Shown here: positions 22,114 through 36,832 of the stretch, in pieces
Layout of the letters: each line of letters starts with the position of its first letter
How positions within the stretch are numbered: position 1 is the first letter of the stretch
Assembly (NCBI GenBank): GCA_963921825.1
Contig: OY997588.1
Location: 9,934,001 to 9,998,000 of the forward strand
Length of the DNA stretch: 64,000 nucleotides
Source of the DNA: Erodium maritimum
Taxonomy: Eukaryota; Streptophyta; Magnoliopsida; Geraniales; Geraniaceae
Reading direction: 5' to 3'
Position numbers and translations under genes: made by a program
Notes under the pieces: generated by a model
What the model was told of the DNA's origin: nothing
Seen by the model: the letters and a program-made list of their open reading frames with translations, nothing else
Databases searched by the model: none

Positions 22114-22399
22114 AGAAGGTGAAATATTAGTAATATATTAATATATTGGTTTATATATTTTACAATAAAAGTACATGAATTTTAAAAGAGTATCGAAATT
22201 GAAAGGATTAGGCCTTGTCTTAAGGCTGTAGACCTTATCATGAAGATACTCTCGTCAACAAATAGAAAGGATTTAGTCACACAAATCATATTTCCCATAT
22301 ACTATATCACCGTTTAGTTGTTTATAAGTTTGTAAGGGAAATTGTTGTTTGTAGGAATATAGTTTATGTATAAAAACAAGGGTGGGGTAAACAATGTGA
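22114..22399. other. AT-rich DNA upstream of tRNA-Ile
   Basis: No feature recognised. Confidence 0.4.
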
Positions 22400-22473
22400 A
22401 GTCCCGTAGCTCAGTTGGTTAGAGCGTTGGTCTTATGAGCCGAAGGTCGCGGGTTCGAGCCCCGCCGGGACTA
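22400..22473 (+). tRNA. tRNA-Ile(TAT): tRNA-Ile (anticodon TAT)
   Basis: 74 nt. Acceptor AGTCCCG pairs with CGGGACT, discriminator A, with T8 and A9 in place. The D-arm is GCTCAGTTGGTTAGAGC, the anticodon stem TTGGT/GCCGA and the loop CTTATGA, giving anticodon TAT. The T-arm is GCGGG TTCGAGC CCCGC. Base 37 is G rather than the A usual next to an Ile anticodon. Identity as Ile rests on the anticodon. Confidence 0.85.
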
Positions 22474-22959
22474 TTCATATTTTATGATTGTATCCGTACA
22501 CTTATTACACTATTCTATTTCTGGTAATTGCTTATGTTAATAATGTATGAACATGATTGCAGAGGTTTATTATTTGTAGGTTAAAGCTTCACTTGTCTTT
22601 TATTATTACAAATCCACTAGTGGAGTTCAACTCTGCATGTATTTTAGATTATAATCGACCACTCAGCCCTTACTCTGTGGCTGTTGTTGGTATATTTGTC
22701 AAAGTTCTAAAAATCGTTAGGTGTTAGATGGACGATTAGAGCTTTTTAAAAATTAATCGAGTTGATTGACGAGGAAATGACTTCTAAACGAAGTTTGGTC
22801 GGAAATTTCAGAACATTGATATTCCCTTTATACGATAAACAAGTATATTCATAAAGCCATACTTATAATTTAATATTGTCCCTAAACAATAATAACAACC
22901 TCCTTTCGTATCGAGTTTTCACTAAACATTTTAATTAAAAGTGCATCGTTCTTTATTCT
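22474..22959. other. AT-rich intergenic DNA
   Basis: No gene recognised. A few T4 runs after the tRNA can serve Pol III termination. Confidence 0.4.
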
Positions 22960-24360
22960 CTCTCAGACGAATCTAGAGTTTATGACAAAAATAGTCAATC
23001 ATGGACCTTAGGCGACGTCGGGGGCGTGGATCCAGCCTGGCGTGGCAACACATCGTTTGAACACATGCGTGCGGGGGTCGATCGTGCCCATGCATGACCG
23101 CAATGTGGAGCGGGGTTGGCTCATGGAGGCATTGCCCGTGGTGATCTCCAAGGAACATACACCAAATTACGAGATAGAGAGTCTTCCAGAGGAGGAGTCT
23201 TCGTGTCAGGGTGGTGATGAAATGACTGTTGTGGGCTTGAAGGAATTACTTGTGGGGCCGAGAGGCTCGTGGTGACAGTGACGTACTCCGCCCGTGAGCA
23301 TTGAGGAGTCCGAGGAGACGGTTGGGGGTTTGTCGGTGCTGGCTCGGGTGCACATGTGGAGGCTTTCGCAGGTATGAGGCAGACATTGGGGTGGCGTACC
23401 CGACACTCAAGGTCTTAGGTCGTCGGTGATGGAGGATCTGAACTCTCGTATGAGGGACCTGGCGATTCGGGAGGTCGTCATCCCTCCCATGGAGTTGTGT
23501 GGGTGAGGTCTCATCTTTGGCTACGCGGTGGTCGGGTAGGTGCTAACCACAAGGACGTTCTACTGGCAATCTCTAGTGGACTGGTTGACGGAGCTCAAGC
23601 GAATGTCGAACATGGTGGCAAGGCCCTTAAAAGGTTGCATTATGGGTTTTTTCTTTCGGATGGCGCGGGAGAGGGTTCGAGTATTTGTAGGGGAGCCTTG
23701 GGCCTTCTGTTGTTCCCTATGTTATTCGCGGATCTGAAATCGCACATACGCCCCAAGGATATCCAGTAGACACACTTTTCGGTGTAGGGCTGGATAAACA
23801 ACCTCCCGGTGGAGGCAAGGAATTTGGGAGTCAACTTCTGGCTCGGGGGAGTGCTGGGAACTTGCCTAGCGATGGATGATGATGCTGATTGGATGAGCTG
23901 GGGTGATTTCATACGGATCCGGTCCCGACTTCCTCTATAAAGTCAGTTATGGTTTCAATTATCGGAACCTGAGGTACATATCCTTTTTTATCTGTCTTAT
24001 GAGTACCTTCACGATCATTGCTTCAGATGTAGTTGTGTTGAACATATGGTCGTAGCTTGCCCTGTAGGACCATGTGTTAAGGCTCTCCCCGAAGTCCCTG
24101 GTTGACCCTCGGGCAGTATGGTCTCTAGCTCCTCATGGTCGTGGGGTCGTAGAGACGAACAAAGCCCAAATGGTGGAGGCATCCTACCCTCTGATTACGA
24201 GGGTTTTACCTCTGACCTCAGAGACGGGACCGCAAGGGAAAGGAAAAATGGTGGATGGAGAGGCAGGTTCGTGTGGGTAGGTAATAACTTTTCCCTTCAA
24301 GCGTAAAGAGTCATCTCTAGATCCTCGGTCACCTGTAAGAAATTCTCTCTTCGTGGGGCT
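22960..24360 (+). pseudogene. Decayed LINE ORF1 (DUF4283-like plus CCHC zinc knuckle)
   Basis: GC-rich block. In shifting frames it reads VGRVLTTRTFYWQSLVDWL, VARPLKGCIMGFFFRM and RVRVFVGEPWAF, which fits the DUF4283 nucleic-acid-binding region of plant LINE ORF1. Further on come VNFWLGGVLGTCLAMDDD and WGDFIRIRSRL. A complete zinc knuckle of form Cx2Cx4Hx4C (CFRCSCVEHMVVAC) lies at about 24018-24059. Several stops and frameshifts separate these blocks. It is a fossil ORF1 of an L1-type element; reverse transcriptase is not adjacent. Confidence 0.72.
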
Positions 24361-24871
24361 TTACCCATAAACGATAGGTGGAGGCTCATTGTGTGGAAGA
24401 GGTTCTCAAAGGTTATTAGACGTGTATGTCCTTCATCATGAACTTTGTGTATGAAATGTCAGTTGTTTACTTTTCGATTCGAACTCGAGGGCTTCATGAG
24501 ACGTCGCTGTAAACACTTCTCTAGAGTTTTTTTGTTTATTTGACGCTTCATAGTTTGGCCTGGATCCGTTGAAAAAGGAAACTATCTAGCAACGAGTTGT
24601 GTAGAGAGAAGACAGGGAGGGCTGTGCGTTGAAGATGATGGGGAAATAGAGGTTTACAGCAAAAAATTAGGGGTTGATTGATTTTTTTTGGCTCACATGA
24701 CAAACATATGGTGGTGCCTGGATAGGAGGCTAACTAGTTGTTGTAATCAACACCAACGTTGCGCCAAGTACTCAAATTTGAACGTTGATACCCAAGTGTT
24801 CGATGTTTAGCTCGACGTTTCAACTACGTCAGACGTTTTTGATTGATCAAACGCGACCGTTGCAACTGCTC
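24361..24871. other. Repeat-like spacer ending in a Harbinger-type terminus
   Basis: No gene seen. The right edge reads GCAACTGCTC immediately before TTA (24872-24874), an inverted GAGCA-type Harbinger terminus abutting the next element across one shared TTA. The left end of this neighbour is not clear. Confidence 0.35.
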
Positions 24872-25359
24872 TTAGAGCATGTATAGTGGTAAGACTCACG
24901 TTAGGATCTCATGTTAGAGACTCATATACTAACTGTGCAGAATAGTGAGTCTGAACCCCTTGATTTAACTCTGTTCTACAACGGTGAGGCTCATGTTGGG
25001 ACTCATGTGTCTGAGTAGATGCTGAATTGATATTTTGCTGAATTTATTAAATTCCGATTTAAAAACAGTAAATATTAAATAAAATTAAAATAAGTAGATT
25101 AATAATTAAGTAAATTAACTAGATGAATTGAAACTTCTATTTTTTATTCATCCCTGAATAATACAACCCAAAACACATTGACAAAACAATTCTTATAGAG
25201 AAAAAAACTTTGTCACTCGTCGTTTGATCGGTAATATGCTCAAAACTTACCACATATGTGCTCAACAATGTCATCTTGGAGTTGCCGGTGGGTCAGATCA
25301 TTTGTCACACTAAGTCGAGCGGTCAAGCGTTGTTGGTATGAAAAAGGCCCTCCAAAGTG

Positions 25360-26380
25360 TCATTGTTTAGGTGGTGTCCAATATGGTATTTTTGGAGGGG
25401 CGTCGTGATACAAGTCTTCATCTTCTGCTTTGTACCGATCACGTTTATTCTCTACAATTATGTTGTGTGGAATGATATATGTTTGCACAATATCAACCAA
25501 AGTCTTCCTACTCCAAACACGAGCATGCCGCGAAATTATGCGCCACCGTGCTTGGAGGACTCCAAAATCCCATTCAATATATTCCGACAACCTTCTTGGA
25601 CTTTAGCAAATAATTTGTGTGCGTGTAGTAGGATGGAAAATCGACTTCACTAACCGACTCCATGATGGGTAAATACCGTCAACCAAATAATAAGGTCGGT
25701 CGTAGCGATGCCCGTTGATCTCGTACTCCACGACAAAGTCACGACCTTCAAAAGTGTCGTCGAATAAGTGGCCGACGTTGAGGACGTTGATGTCATTGTT
25801 CGAGTCAACCATCCCAAAAAACGAATGCCGAATCCACAAATCACGGTACGCTACAGCTTCCAACATAACGGTTGAATCCCATGGTGTTCACCCTGTTGGG
25901 TTTGCCCTATGCCCAATCGGGTTTCAAGCCCAATTGAGTCTTGAACCCAATAATTAGAAGTATATAAAGAGAGAATTAGGGTTAAGAGAAGAAATTCAAA
26001 TTATTCTCTACAACCTCCTTTTTCTCTACTCTCCCAAACACAAAAGAAAGAATCGTTCTTCCTCCATTGTCATCTCAAAAGTTGAAAGCATCAAATCGTT
26101 GCTCGGTGTGCATACACTAGAGGCTTCATATTTTCGGAGCTATATCAGTTTTGTTCTACATATCAAGTAAGTGATTTTATAGTTTTAACAATGATTTAGA
26201 TGCAATATATTTGGCTTCAGATCGAATGTTTTAATTCCGCTGTGAACATATGATGTTTAATCGATCATTCACTCCCCGGACATAAGTTCCTTACACTGCG
26301 ACTGAGCAATTCTTCCACTCCCAATGGATGCAGTCAAGACTCCCAATCATGATGGGAAACCCTCGGTTGTACCCCGATTC
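25360..26380 (-). pseudogene. Harbinger transposase pseudogene
   Basis: Clearly homologous to the intact transposase at 10969-12081: GSLDCIHWEWKNC, DLWIRHSFFGM, YYLVDGIYPSW and EWDFGVLQARW align block by block. At least one stop, frameshifts and a 378-bp insertion between the WEWKNC and MLEAVA blocks disable it. The DVER block carrying the catalytic Glu has become an IEWDF-type sequence, so that acid is probably shifted or lost. Confidence 0.8.
25894..26271. mobile_element. LTR-like insertion (solo-LTR candidate), about 378 bp
   Basis: Starts TGTTGGGTTT and ends CATTCA, i.e. TG...CA. It has a promoter-like AGTATATAAAGAG near 25960 and interrupts the Harbinger transposase between two conserved blocks. 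Flanking 5-mers CACCC and CTCCC differ at one base, so a 5-bp duplication is plausible but not exact. Size and TATA-like box fit a Copia-type solo LTR. Confidence 0.5.
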
Positions 26381-26690
26381 GAGTAACCGAGTCAAGTCCT
26401 CCGTTGTTGGTTTACGCTCGTACTTAGACATGAAAACTTCAACGACGACATTGCAAAACTAGCGTACACATTGGAGTATGCTACTTATACCAAGTCGTAG
26501 GGATTCATCCAATGAATCGGCCGAGCACACATACGCTAGCATTCGTATCGCGACGGTGTATTTTTGGTGCGTTGATAACCCCAAGCTTCTCGCTTCCAAA
26601 CGAAGTAATCATCATGTTCCACTACCTTGTCCATCACCCGTTGAAAAAGTGGTCAGCACATGCGGAATCAACGTCTAAATAATATAGAAG

Positions 26691-27109
26691 CTATACGCCA
26701 CACCATACAATTCACATATTCAACCCACTAGATAATAAATCGTAAATCGTGAATCCAGACACGAGTAGACGCACTGTACATGACCTTAAAAACCAAGTTC
26801 AACACGCAACTCCAAACTGACCGGACAAGGTGAACATGATGGGATCCACCTCTCTATAATATAGCTAGAGATTCATATCGTGGATAAGCACATGTTCGAA
26901 GTAAACAAACGACGTCGTCTGCATATCCAATAGCGATCACAGCTCTTTCAGTTCTCCACCAACTGCAGTTTCCCCAACTTGTTGTCATTCAAAACCCTAA
27001 CCTCCAATAAGCGAATTTCTCCCCATCGACCCAAGCACAGAATCTGCAATCGGATCAAGATTCTATCTGTACTCGAATCGGTAATCTGAAATTGATTCTT
27101 CCACAGAGA
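26691..27109. promoter_or_regulatory. Upstream and leader region of RPAP2
   Basis: Intergenic DNA and probable 5' leader. No TATA box was assigned. Contains no other gene. Confidence 0.35.
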
Positions 27110-30100
27110 ATGTCCAGAAAAGCAGAGCCAATCCCAGTAGAAGATGCAGTGTACAAGCTGCAACTATCCCTCCTGGAAAAACTCCCCACCGAGGCCCATC
27201 TCTTCGCCGCCGGCTCCATCCTATCACGCGCCGACTACGGCGACGTCGTCAAGGAGCGCTCCATCGCCAACCTCTGCGGCTACCCTCTCTGCCGCAGCAC
27301 TCTCCCCTCCGATCATCCCCGCAAGGGACGCTACCGAATCTCCCTCAAGGAGCACAAGGTTTACGATCTTACCGAGACCGACATGTACTGCTCCTCTGCC
27401 TGCGCCGTCGAGAGCAAGGCCTTCGCCGGGAGCTTGCACGATGTGAGGTGCCCGGTGGTGAACTCTGAGAAGCTCGACGAGGTGATGAGGATGTTCGAGG
27501 ATTTGAGCTTGTTGGAGAAGATGGATGGGGATCTGGGTATGGCGGAGCTGAAGATTAAGGAGAATGTGGTGGGCGAGAGTGGGGAGGTTTCCTTCGAGGA
27601 CTGGCGTGGTTCTTCGAAGGCTATTGAAGGGTATGTGCCAAGGAGGGATAGGAATTCTAATCGGAGAAAAGGTGAGATTTTTCAGAGAATCAGCTTGCTG
27701 TATGCGCTGTTGCCAATTTGAAATCTCCTCATGGATTTGGGTTGCTAAGAACTGCAATGCTTCTTCTGTTAAAACTTAAAACAAGCAATGATGTTGAATT
27801 AAATTTGATGTGATAGGCTTATCTGGCTTGTTATGGTTGACTTTAAACTGAGCTTGTTTCAAATAATGTAGCCTCTAAAGCTAAAAATAGCAAGCTGAGG
27901 TTCGGGGAGGACTCAATCCTGAATGAGGTTTACTCGACGGGGCCTGTGATCATGGCAGACGAGTACAGCATTTCAAAAACGTCCCCAGGATCAACAGAGG
28001 TTGCTTCTGATAAGAAAGCATCAAAAGGGAAAGCAACTCCTAAAGAAGGTAACTTTGCTTAATATGTGGTTGACTTTAATCTTGAACTTATGCTCAACTA
28101 ACCGAAGTGGTTGTGATTGTTTTCCACTGAGTGGAATACTTTGCAGCTAGCTTTGACGTCAATTCCTGCTGGTTTTGAATATGTGAGTTACATTTTCTAT
28201 TGACTTACTTGAAATCTCTTGTGCATACCGCAGGGTCTAAGGCTAATCACAATAAACCAATTAATGACGTGGACTTCATGAGCACCATAATCATTGGGGA
28301 AGAATATGCCCACTTAGAAACATCTTTAGTATCAACGAATACAGCTTCCAACAGAAAACTGAAAGCCCCAGCAGGCCAGGGCACAGACAAAAATCTTGGG
28401 GAGCAGTTATACTTTAAAGAAACATCTTCTTCCATGCAGAACATTTCATTAAGTAAGGTTCAAGGGTTGAAAGATCAACTTAGTACCCTGGAAATGCCTT
28501 CAACTTCAAGCCCTTCCAAGACTATCTGTAGTGTAAATGCACCTGCAGAAGGGGGATCATGTGCCAATAATTCTGTCAAATCTAGTGAAACCATACTCAA
28601 GCCCTCTCTTAAATCTAAAAATTCAAAGAAATTGAGTCGCTCTGTTACATGGGCGGATGAAAAAAGTGATAGTGCTGGGGGCGGAGATCTCTGTGTAATT
28701 AGAGAGATTGAAGACAGAAAATATAGTCACTCCCTTTCTTGGACTGGTGAGAGAAGTGATAATGCTTCAAGCAGAAATATCTTCAAGGGTATGGAAAGAG
28801 AAATGGATACTGTACATGATCCGGCTGTGTCAGTTAGTTTGGAAACTGGCAATGCTACAGAAGATGAAGATAAGATTTTGCATCTTGCATCAGCCGAAGC
28901 CTGTGCAATGGCATTGACACAGGCTGCTGAAGCTGTTGCATCTGGAGAGTGTGACCCCTCTGATGCTGGTAAGTTTCTGTATCTTGTGTAGCACACCAAA
29001 CATGTATAGACCATAGAGTAATAAATTCGTAATTGTTGCTTTTGCAGATAGTTGAGGTTTTCTTACCCGTGCTTTTTATTTAATAATTTTCAGTGTCTGA
29101 ATCTGGAATTATTATTTTGCCACCTCCTTTGGAGGTTGACCAAGAGGAGTCCTTGGATGATGATGATGATGATGATGGTGATGATGACGACGACGACGAT
29201 GATGATGATTTGCTTGAATCAGAACTGTCCTCTTTAAAGTGGCCTGTAAATCCCGGTGTGCCACAGTCTGATTTCTTTGATTCTGGGGATTCATGGTATG
29301 ATGCTCCACCAGAGGGATTCAGTTTGGATGTAAGTTCCCTTTCAACATCAATAATATTATTACTTCATTTCATCCTTTCTGTTTAATGTTGGCTACATAA
29401 AATCATTGATTCAACAGCTATCACCTTTTGCAACAATGTGGATGGCACTCTTTGCATGGATATCAGCTTCTTCTCTTGCATATATATATGGACAAGATGA
29501 AAGTTTCTATGAAGAGTATTTAACCATCAATGGGAGGGAATACCCCCGAAAGAATATCTTGGCTGATGGTCGTTCTTCTGAAATCAAACAAACTCTTTCT
29601 GGTTGCCTTGCTCGAGCTTTGCCTGGACTTATTGCTTATCTGCGGCTGCCAACACCAGTTTCAACCCTCGAGACTGAAATGGTATTAATCACAAATCTCA
29701 GACTTAGTTGGAGCAAATGTTATCCATAGGCCAAGGGTTACTAAGAAGTTTCATTTACAGGGGCGCTTGTTGGAGACCATGTCCTTTTCTGATGCACTTC
29801 CAGCATTCCGTATGAAACAGTGGCAACTGATTGTACTTCTGTTCATTGAAGCTCTGTCAGTAAGCCGGATCCTTGCACTCACTCCACACATGACCAACCA
29901 GAGAACCTTGTTTCAAAAGGTGAGTCCCCAAGATCTGTATAATAAGTGCTTACATGATTATTTTTCTATTTTTTGTGATGTCTGTCATGGGGTTTCTTTA
30001 TTGAAATTGCATTCATTGTGGCTTAAGTGTTATGAATTAGTTCCATCTGATTCATCATAGCGGGTTGATTTCACCAGAATATGAAATTAGACAAACAAAT

Positions 30101-30400
30101 AAGAAATAAGGATGTGGTTCAATGATATTTTACCTCTAAAAACCTATAGTATCGATTCACAAGGCGTCATAACATGCCTCAGACTTAGCTGTATATTAGA
30201 TAACTAAGCATGTAATGTTTGTCTAAATATATACTTTATTGGAAATCGATGTTTAGATTAATTACTGCATATATTCCTTTGGTGTTGGCTAATAGGTGTG
30301 GGATGGTGCCCAGATAACTGGGGAAGAGTACGAGCTTCTGAAGGATCTCACAATCCCACTTGGTCGAGCACCTCATTTTTCTGCACAGAGCGGAGCTTGA
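27110..30400 (+). CDS. RPAP2: RNA polymerase II-associated protein 2 (RPAP2/RTR1 family, RIMA-like)
   Basis: Seven exons, 27110-27671, 27872-28048, 28234-28968, 29094-29329, 29418-29681, 29761-29919 and 30296-30400, join in frame to 745 aa. The N-terminus carries the RTR1 zinc finger: C56 and C61 (CGYPLC) and C94 and C98 (YCSSAC), around GRYRISLKEHKVYDL and ending in LHDVRCPV. A Ser-rich low-complexity middle follows, then an Asp-rich tract (exon 4, about 29155-29210) and a conserved helical C-terminal part from WMALFAWI to the stop. RPAP2/RTR1 proteins bind RNA polymerase II, assist its assembly and nuclear import, and have been linked to CTD Ser5 dephosphorylation. The Arabidopsis counterpart is RIMA. 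Start chosen at the ATG of MSRKAEP; an upstream in-frame TTG is not used. Confidence 0.94.
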
Positions 30401-31249
30401 ACTGAACCCTACAAATTAAGGGCCAAACCATTTTTCCTGCAAACTACAAGCACTGTTGCAGTCTGTAAATACTTAAAAATACATATGTATTGGATCAAAC
30501 TTGGTCAAATTTTCTGCATTACTATATGTTTGGTGGTCATCTAGATTCTAGACGGCGCTCTGAATCAGACAAATGTTTATTTATTTTTGAATCTTGAAAT
30601 TGCTGTTGTCTGGAGATGAAGACATGAATAGATGACCTTATTGTCTTAATGGCTACATCACTGACCTGGATAAAGATAACTAAAGCTGGTCTGCTTCAGC
30701 GTACCTAGCCATGAAAATTATACAGTGAAGGAAGGTAGGTAAGGACTGGATATGGTTGAAAATTGAAATACAGCACAGGGTGTTGGTTGTTGGATATTCC
30801 AATGTTCTTGTCAGAATATTGTACATCTTCCTGTTCAATGCAGCCAACTTGTAAATTATCATCTCAAAATTACAATTTAACGTGGTGAACTTGTAAGTTA
30901 CTATGGGTAAACCCCATTTCCATACTGTAAAATGATTTTTTTTTCACTCGTACGTATTGTAACCACCTTTGTATGCAAGTCCTACTAGTGATTTTTTTTG
31001 TAAATGTCAGCGTCACCTTTAACAAATTTCGTCATTTTTTGAAAATTAATTGTCGTTTTCTGACAGGACTTGAATATAAATGTCGTCATAATATGGACTT
31101 ACCACTTTCACCTTTGTCCACAAGTCGTGGCATTGAGAAAAGTTATCAAAATTCCCAACTACACCTACATCATAAATGTATACTTTGTTAGAGATTACTC
31201 ATTTCCCACAATCCTAATCACAGAAAAACAATTTGGATCTTGCTATTAT

Positions 31250-31309
<60 letters not shown>

Positions 31310-31600
31310 GCACCTTTAATGAAGACTGAACAAACTTCAAACAGAAACACATGATAAAAGAGAGAGAAAAGCGGTTAAAAATTCATTTTTTTTGCTCATT
31401 CCTCACTCTGAGTAGGATCATTTTTATAGGTATTTTTCTCTTCGTTTGACTATCACTAACGCTGACGCATCTCATGTAGCACACCACCACACAAGCAGGT
31501 GAAAATAAGTAAATAAAAATGATAAAAGCATTAAAAAAACAGTCTTTCACACAAAACAAAAGAGAGAGCCAAACCATAGAGGAGCTCACAGAGACCCATA
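30401..31600. other. 3' flank of RPAP2 and promoter region of the SHAGGY kinase
   Basis: Begins with the RPAP2 3' UTR. It contains the (AT)n repeat at 31253-31307 and a short pyrimidine-rich stretch before the kinase leader. No other gene recognised. Confidence 0.4.
31253..31307. repeat. (AT)n microsatellite
   Basis: About 27 uninterrupted AT units, lying about 300-350 bp above the presumed kinase transcription start. Confidence 0.95.
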
Positions 31601-31717
31601 ATGCACCCATCTTCATCCCCCATTTCTCCCCCTTTCTTCTACGGCATCTGATTCTCTCCGACGACCTTGTACGTCCGATCCACCGATCTCTCCAGTCTCC
31701 TGATTCCGCTGATCTAG

Positions 31718-32292
31718 GTATGTAAATCTGATTCCTTTATCTTCGAGCGTTAGCATGACTTCTGCACTTCCATTTTTTCAAAATTTTGTTCATTTCTCCG
31801 TTGTTGTTTTTTGTGTGTTTACATGATCTGGATGTTCTGATTTCGGATCTCTGGGTCGTTCCGTTTTAGCTGATGTATTTTTTTTTGTTTCATGGTGGAT
31901 TTTGCAGTCTTGATTTAGGCTATCTGTTACTATTTTGGTTGGATTGCCTTTAATGGGGAAAATTATTAACTTTTTCATCTGGATTTGATGGGTTTCTCAG
32001 TTGGATAGTTTGCTTGTTTCCCCAAAACTCCAATGTTGCGTTCATCTCGCATTTATGCATATCTTTTGTTTCAAGCAAAAAGTTCCTTCATTTGAGATTT
32101 TTGATTGTGTTGCATATTTGTTGTCTTTGAAATTTAAGAAATTGGAGTTTATGTGATTGCTCATATGGATTCATATGTTTTGTATTGTTTTTGAGATGCT
32201 TATGAACAAGCATTGGTATTTTATATTATATATTGTTGTTACATGTTGTATATCAGAGCTTGTTAGATAACATAGTAAATGGTTTTGGGCAG
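31718..32292 (+). promoter_or_regulatory. Leader intron of the SHAGGY kinase gene
   Basis: Donor CTAG/GTATGT at 31718 and acceptor GGGCAG ending at 32292 define an intron of 575 bp inside the 5' UTR. It is T-rich and without ORFs. Leader introns often raise expression of plant housekeeping genes; effect here is inferred. Confidence 0.65.
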
Positions 32293-32296
32293 GTAC

Positions 32297-32326
32297 ATGA
32301 TTGGTTTTGTGAAGTTATTGACTTGA
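32297..32326 (+). promoter_or_regulatory. Upstream ORF of nine codons in the kinase leader
   Basis: ATG at 32297 opens MIGFVKLLT and stops 29 bases before the main ATG. It lies in the first bases of exon 2, so it is present in the spliced leader. Confidence 0.5.
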
Positions 32327-32355
32327 GTTGGAGGACACATTGATCTTTGCAACAA

Positions 32356-35386
<3,031 letters not shown>

Positions 35387-36832
35387 TTCTGTCATGTATT
35401 GTATTTCCCACGGCCACTAATACTATGATTGATCCTTTGTATTTAATATTGTATTTTTCTATATGTATTACTATTTTATGTTTGTAGAAGCAGGTTTAGA
35501 GATACAAACCTTGATGTATCATCACGATATATCGTAATCTTCAGTAGAGACATGTATGCTTTGATAAATATATTTGTATTGTTTTAATGTGTCAGCTGCT
35601 TATATTTTTAATAAACAGTTTCAAATGAACATATTGCTTGAAATTTTATATGGCCGTTCTCAAGTTGTGTTAACATTTAAATGAATGTTTCAAGGATTTG
35701 TATGGCACATAATTAACCTTGTCTATTTTGGTGGGAATCCTCTCCCTTCATTAACAATCGAACTGCAAGGTGCAAGTGTGTTAGTAACAAAAGGGTAATC
35801 AGATGCAGAAAATAAGTAATCTCTCCTATCACATTAATTTCTCCCAATATTCTCTTCGTAGTCTCGTTAGAAAATTTTCCAATGCTTCTTCCCAATCCGA
35901 CAATTTCATCGGGTATACTCAAACAACAGTGGGGCTCAGAGATGAAGAAAGAAATAGTCTCGTGAAGTCCAGAAAAACGATATCTCAATTGGAGGAGGAC
36001 TACTTAAGATTGGTAAGTGCTCAATTAAATAATTCGAGTGATTGTGTGCAGGGTAACACCACCGATAAATCCAAACAATATTGAAGGAAATTGACAGATG
36101 AGTTCAACGCAACCACACTAGTAAAGCAAACAATTTGCTTTTTTTATAGACCTTTTGGATCTTGTTGTTTGTTTGGTGGCATGTAGTTTCCTTCTCGGAA
36201 CCCTCATAACTGTTTTAATGCATTAATTTTTTTTCGATAAAAAAAACTTGAGGATTATCGGAGAAAGTGAATCAAAAAGTTTCACATTTCCATGGAGCAT
36301 GGTGTAGATGAAGTCAGTTTGTGTTAGGGGTTACTTCAACGATATGGTGATGGAGATGACGCAAAAGACAAGAAAAACCATCCTTTCATCTGCAAACATT
36401 GGTGGATGGTAGTTAGAGGTAACTCGAAGTGGGGGAGAAGTGTAGTACATCTAAATAATTTATGTTAACAACAAACGAGATAATCTCGAACAAGATCGAA
36501 AACTATCGGGTTGATTCAGGCACTATCGGAGAAGGAAGAAGGTAGTGTTCTGATGACGTTTAGTCGTGTCCGGGCATATCTCAGTCAAGACAAATTTTAA
36601 AATTTTATCTTCTAGAGAGTAGTGACAGTCACTCAATTAAAGTTTTCACCAAAATTTAAGAAGACAACAGAAGTTCTAGAAAATCAATGGAACAAAAGTA
36701 AAATTCACCATACTAAGAAACTCACTTCCATGTGCATGAAGCCTGATAAACACAAACTAGATTAGAGTTACAGTAACAATTGTTGATCAAAAAACATACA
36801 AGACTGACAATTTTCTCAAGGTTTTGTGGGTA
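35387..36832. other. Intergenic DNA between the convergent kinase and helicase genes
   Basis: Holds the 3' UTR of the kinase (plus strand) and of RH10 (minus strand). A 93-aa plus-strand ORF at 35803-36084 and its antisense have no recognised domain. Nothing else was seen. Confidence 0.4.

Larger units (their letters stand above)
24875..26690 (-). mobile_element. Broken PIF/Harbinger element, minus strand
   Basis: TTA plus GAGCATG at 24872-24881 gives one terminus. Minus-strand pieces of a Harbinger transposase follow. At 25866-25610 are MLEAVAYRDLWIRHSFFGM, SNNDINVLN and RPYYLVDGIYPSW. At 25590-25360 are EWDFGVLQARW and HNIIVENKRDRY. At 26380-26272 is FPIMIGSLDCIHWEWKNC, with a stop soon after. 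The pieces are in different frames and are split by the insertion at 25894-26271. The second terminus is not found. Confidence 0.75.

Noticed and set aside
27224-27757. 177-aa minus-strand ORF over RPAP2 exon 1
   Set aside because: Antisense shadow of the GC-rich exon encoding the RTR1 zinc finger.
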